This document shows positions 7,987 to 10,125 of a DNA stretch of 10,125 nt, one piece after another. The notes beneath the pieces are model-generated. The model worked only from the letters and a program-made list of their open reading frames with translations, was not told where the DNA came from and ran no database searches. The first letter of the stretch is position 1. Every line of letters starts with the position of its first letter. Source of the stretch: Funneliformis mosseae. Its lineage: Eukaryota; Glomeromycota; Glomeromycetes; Glomerales; Glomeraceae. The DNA lies in the NCBI GenBank assembly GCA_910592005.1, contig CAJVPP010004102.1:1-10125 (forward strand), read 5' to 3'. The translations under genes were made by a program, and so were the position numbers.

Positions 7987-8015
7987 AAAAAAAAAAAAAA
8001 AATTTTTTTTTTTTT
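7987..8015. repeat. A16T13 tract
   Basis: Sixteen A are followed directly by thirteen T. Such AnTn blocks are stiff or bent and tend to exclude nucleosomes. It ends 15 bases before the ATG of the possible small ORF at 8031. The A11T10 block upstream of the secreted-protein gene is similarly placed, about 60 bases before that ATG. Confidence 0.75.
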
Positions 8016-8030
8016 GTTTTTTGAATTATT

Positions 8031-8210
8031 ATGGATTTGAAGGCTTTTTCATTAAAATACTTAAAAAGCCCACTTATTGATTTATTATTGATGAAGGAAT
8101 ATCAATTGCGTGATCTATTTAATGATTTCATGAAACATATTCGGTCGAATATGTCTCGTTTGGTCGTACGGTATCACGTTATGCATCAATTAACACAAAA
8201 AAAACAATGA
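8031..8210 (+). CDS. possible small protein of 59 residues, unknown
   Basis: This ORF runs from ATG to TGA. Its composition is more protein-like than most of the spacer: MDLKAFSLKYLKSPLIDLLL, then LRDLFNDFMKHIRSN. It mixes Leu, Lys, Arg, Asp and Met and suggests basic amphipathic helices. No domain is recognised. The stop TGA overlaps an ATG (8207) of a second open stretch, which encodes 28 residues to 8293 (starting MTSIYRFEGW). A run of eight A at 8197-8204 precedes the stop, and one extra A there would fuse the two into 87 residues. This could be a small gene, one exon of a larger one, a decayed fragment or chance. Confidence 0.25.
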   Translation: MDLKAFSLKYLKSPLIDLLLMKEYQLRDLFNDFMKHIRSNMSRLVVRYHVMHQLTQKKQ

Positions 8211-9261
8211 CTTCTATATATAGATTTGAAGGTTGGTCGATTCTCTCCAAATATAGACTTGCAAAGAAATCTTTCGATCGGGATAACACGTAATATTCCA
8301 ATTACCTCTCTTCTGATTCGCTATCTATCAAATGTTTTGTGAATCATATGTTTCCCTGTTCATTATTAATATCAAATGCAAATGATCTTTAGAAAAGCCA
8401 ATTGGTTTGATTATATCGCGGAGATAATTTACTAAATTCAACCCTCTAATAAGATAACAATTTTTCGGTATTCCCCGACAGCTGACTTTTTAACTCTAAA
8501 TGATAATAAATATATATACGGATTTCCTGTTTTTTTAAAAAAAAAATTTTTTTATTTATTTATTTTTTTTTTTAAAAAAAAATTAACCCGATAATAGGCA
8601 AAGAAAATCATTAAAGGTAAATGTTTATTATAAAAGCCTATCATTAGTATTAATAAATGAAAAATTTTTCCTATAGGTTTGTTTATTGAAAATGTATAGT
8701 CTATTCCAATATTTTAAATGGTTAATTAATAACTATACATAACAAATCGCGAATACAGAACGGATTTTTAAAATCTAAATTGTTTTCAAAAATATTGCTT
8801 TACATTTACTGTATATATAAGCTTAAAGATTAATGATCCATATATATCGATATATAATTGATTAAATTAACCAATTAAAAAAATGATGATTATTTAAATC
8901 AAAATATTAATTATAATCTCAATTATATTTTATTGACATTTAAAAATATATAAAATTTTGTTGAAAATGTACTATTCTTTTTAAATTATAATAACATATA
9001 ATTAAAAAAATTTTATTTAATAATAACGTAATAATAATTAGTCCAGAACAAGTAAAAGACTATATATGTTTTAGCCCCGATGTCCGCCCACTCAATAATT
9101 AAATCGATGCTGATTGGCTTTTGCAATTGCACAAAGTCTAGATAAAACTAGTTAAGATTGTTCTGACTTAACAGTCTTACCTCAATCTTACAATTAGTTG
9201 TTAACTAATAAATAATTTAGTTTTACGCTTGGTCCTGGCTAGATAACTTAAATCAAGAAAA
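8211..9261. other. non-coding AT-rich spacer
   Basis: About 1 kb without a convincing gene apart from the 28-codon stretch ending at 8293. It holds an alternating homopolymer block at 8530-8582 and extremely AT-rich sequence from about 8640 to 9060. At 9061-9261 base composition becomes more mixed, with an inverted CCAAT motif (ATTGG, 9113-9117) and several short dyads at 9150-9209. This may be the former promoter of the gene relic that follows. Confidence 0.45.
8530..8582. repeat. alternating A/T homopolymer block
   Basis: The order is T7, A10, T7, then ATTTATTTA, then T11 and A9. The block is nearly self-complementary overall and could fold or slip in replication. No coding content. Confidence 0.7.
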
Positions 9262-10019
9262 ATGGACGAGAAAGCTGATAAGAGAGTTCATAAAACATTT
9301 CAGGTATTTTTAATCTTGCATTATTTTGAAATAGTAGGTATAGCTAGCAAACATTTTTATGTAGGAATCCAAGACAGGGAAATCCAATATATGTTCCATT
9401 TAGTATCAAGAGGAAATTAGTAAAACTGTCTCATTATCTATCAATTTCAAATAGGATGTGGTAGCCTTATTTTTGGACAATCTATATCATAAAAATGAAG
9501 GATTTCGAGGAAATGGAACTTCAAGATCAGAAAAAATTCTTTTCAAAATGCTAATTGTCTTGGTCAACAAAATTACAATGATGAATATGAAAAGTTCGCA
9601 TCGCTCATCAACAGTAAATATAATGATTTTAATGGGAAAGATGAAGATTATAAAATTTATTTCAGGATATCAGTTCATACGTCACAAAAGATCAATAATT
9701 CAGTAGCACTATTGAGGGTAAAATCTATGCCGATTCTACAATGGTATCATTCAAATCTTGCCTGAATAGGAATACAATCCAATTTTCGCTACTTTTCTTT
9801 GAAAAACTGTACTAAATCAGTACCTTGGTAAGTCAAGCATAAACGAAAGAAGAATTAAAGACATTGTGTCATTTTATAGTTCCAGACATCCAATCTATTG
9901 AATAAAGAGTTTTGGAAACTATGTCTTTAATTCTGAAGAGTGAAGAGCAGGATGAACCTCAAGAAGGTTGCAATAAATCTAAAATCTCCACTTATTATAG
10001 TCGAAATTATTGCAAATAA
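9262..10019 (+). pseudogene. degraded relic of an unrecognised protein gene
   Basis: Protein-like sequence is spread over all three + frames, in order. A possible first exon (9262-9303, MDEKADKRVHKTFQ) is followed by a GT...AG intron (9304-9364). The next frame reads ESKTGKSNICSI, stop, YQEEISKTVSLSINFK, stop, DVVALFLDNLYHKNE (stops at 9401 and 9452). A shift near 9500 leads to MKDFEEMELQDQKKF. Another near 9540 leads to FQNANCLGQQNYNDEYEKFA and then DEDYKIYFRISVHTSQK. A third near 9710 leads to IEGKIYADSTMVSFKSCLNR, and that frame continues past stops at 9813, 9840 and 9903 (TKEELKTLCHFIVPDIQSIE, RVLETMSLILKSEEQDEP) to 10017. The acidic and aromatic balance differs from random AT-rich translation. 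No domain is recognised; GKSN alone is not enough to call a P-loop. It may extend beyond the window. Confidence 0.55.
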
Positions 10020-10125
10020 ATCAGATTATAAATGTATTGCAAATTCTTTTAACTGTAAACTCAAAGGTAAAGATCTTTCTATTTGTATTTATTATATTGA
10101 ATAAGTTAAAGAGTATTATAGTTTT

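Larger units (their letters stand above)
6715..8030. other. upstream flank of the 7TM gene and non-coding spacer
   Basis: The right-hand side of the 7TM gene should hold its promoter. Minus-strand TATATAA-like sequence occurs around 6951-6958, about 240 bases before the ATG, and the T/C-rich strand around 6961-7020 could be a fungal pyrimidine-rich leader. A TG/TA dinucleotide run is at about 7031-7059. Further right are a hairpin (7490-7521), a 23-bp direct repeat (7466-7488 and 7561-7583) and an A16T13 block (7987-8015). No ATG-started ORF of convincing composition was found on either strand. Confidence 0.45.

Noticed and set aside
7961..8030. GGGTTCCCGATTACG considered as a tRNA T-arm
   Set aside because: No matching acceptor, D or anticodon stems could be found around it.

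Overview
The window looks like nuclear DNA of a very AT-rich fungus, most likely an arbuscular mycorrhizal fungus (Glomeromycotina, Rhizophagus-like). This rests on a BTB-BACK-TLDc gene of the type hugely expanded in Rhizophagus, short GT-AG introns with CTAAC/CTAAT branch sites, many long A/T homopolymers, gene-sparse spacers and degraded gene relics. No tRNA, rRNA, CRISPR array, viral gene or recognisable transposase was seen.

Layout. (1) 240-1973, minus: a two-exon BTB-BACK-TLDc gene. All three domains are recognisable, but the reading frame shifts once between BACK and TLDc (about 1196-1235), and the TLDc domain carries an Asn-rich repeat insertion. (2) 2135-2338, plus: a doubtful 67-residue ORF, divergent from gene 1. 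(3) 2669-3199, plus: a two-exon gene for a 115-residue Thr/Ser-rich secreted protein with a C-terminal hydrophobic tail that suggests GPI anchoring. (4) 3835-6714, minus, convergent with gene 3: a four-exon gene reconstructed here as an 883-residue membrane protein. It has seven predicted transmembrane segments, a receptor-like N-out/C-in topology by charge distribution, and a 579-residue Ser/Pro-rich basic tail. I do not recognise its family. (5) 6715-9261: about 2.5 kb with no convincing gene, holding A/T-tract blocks, a 23-bp direct repeat, a hairpin and one possible small ORF pair (8031-8293). (6) 9262-10019, plus: a degraded relic of an unrecognised protein gene, readable in successive frames but broken by in-frame stops and frameshifts.

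The genes do not look like one pathway or cluster. The most interesting items are the 7TM/long-tail protein, the relic at the right end, and the single frameshift in the BTB-TLDc gene. All gene models were worked out by hand from codon phase and splice consensus, without searches or transcript data.
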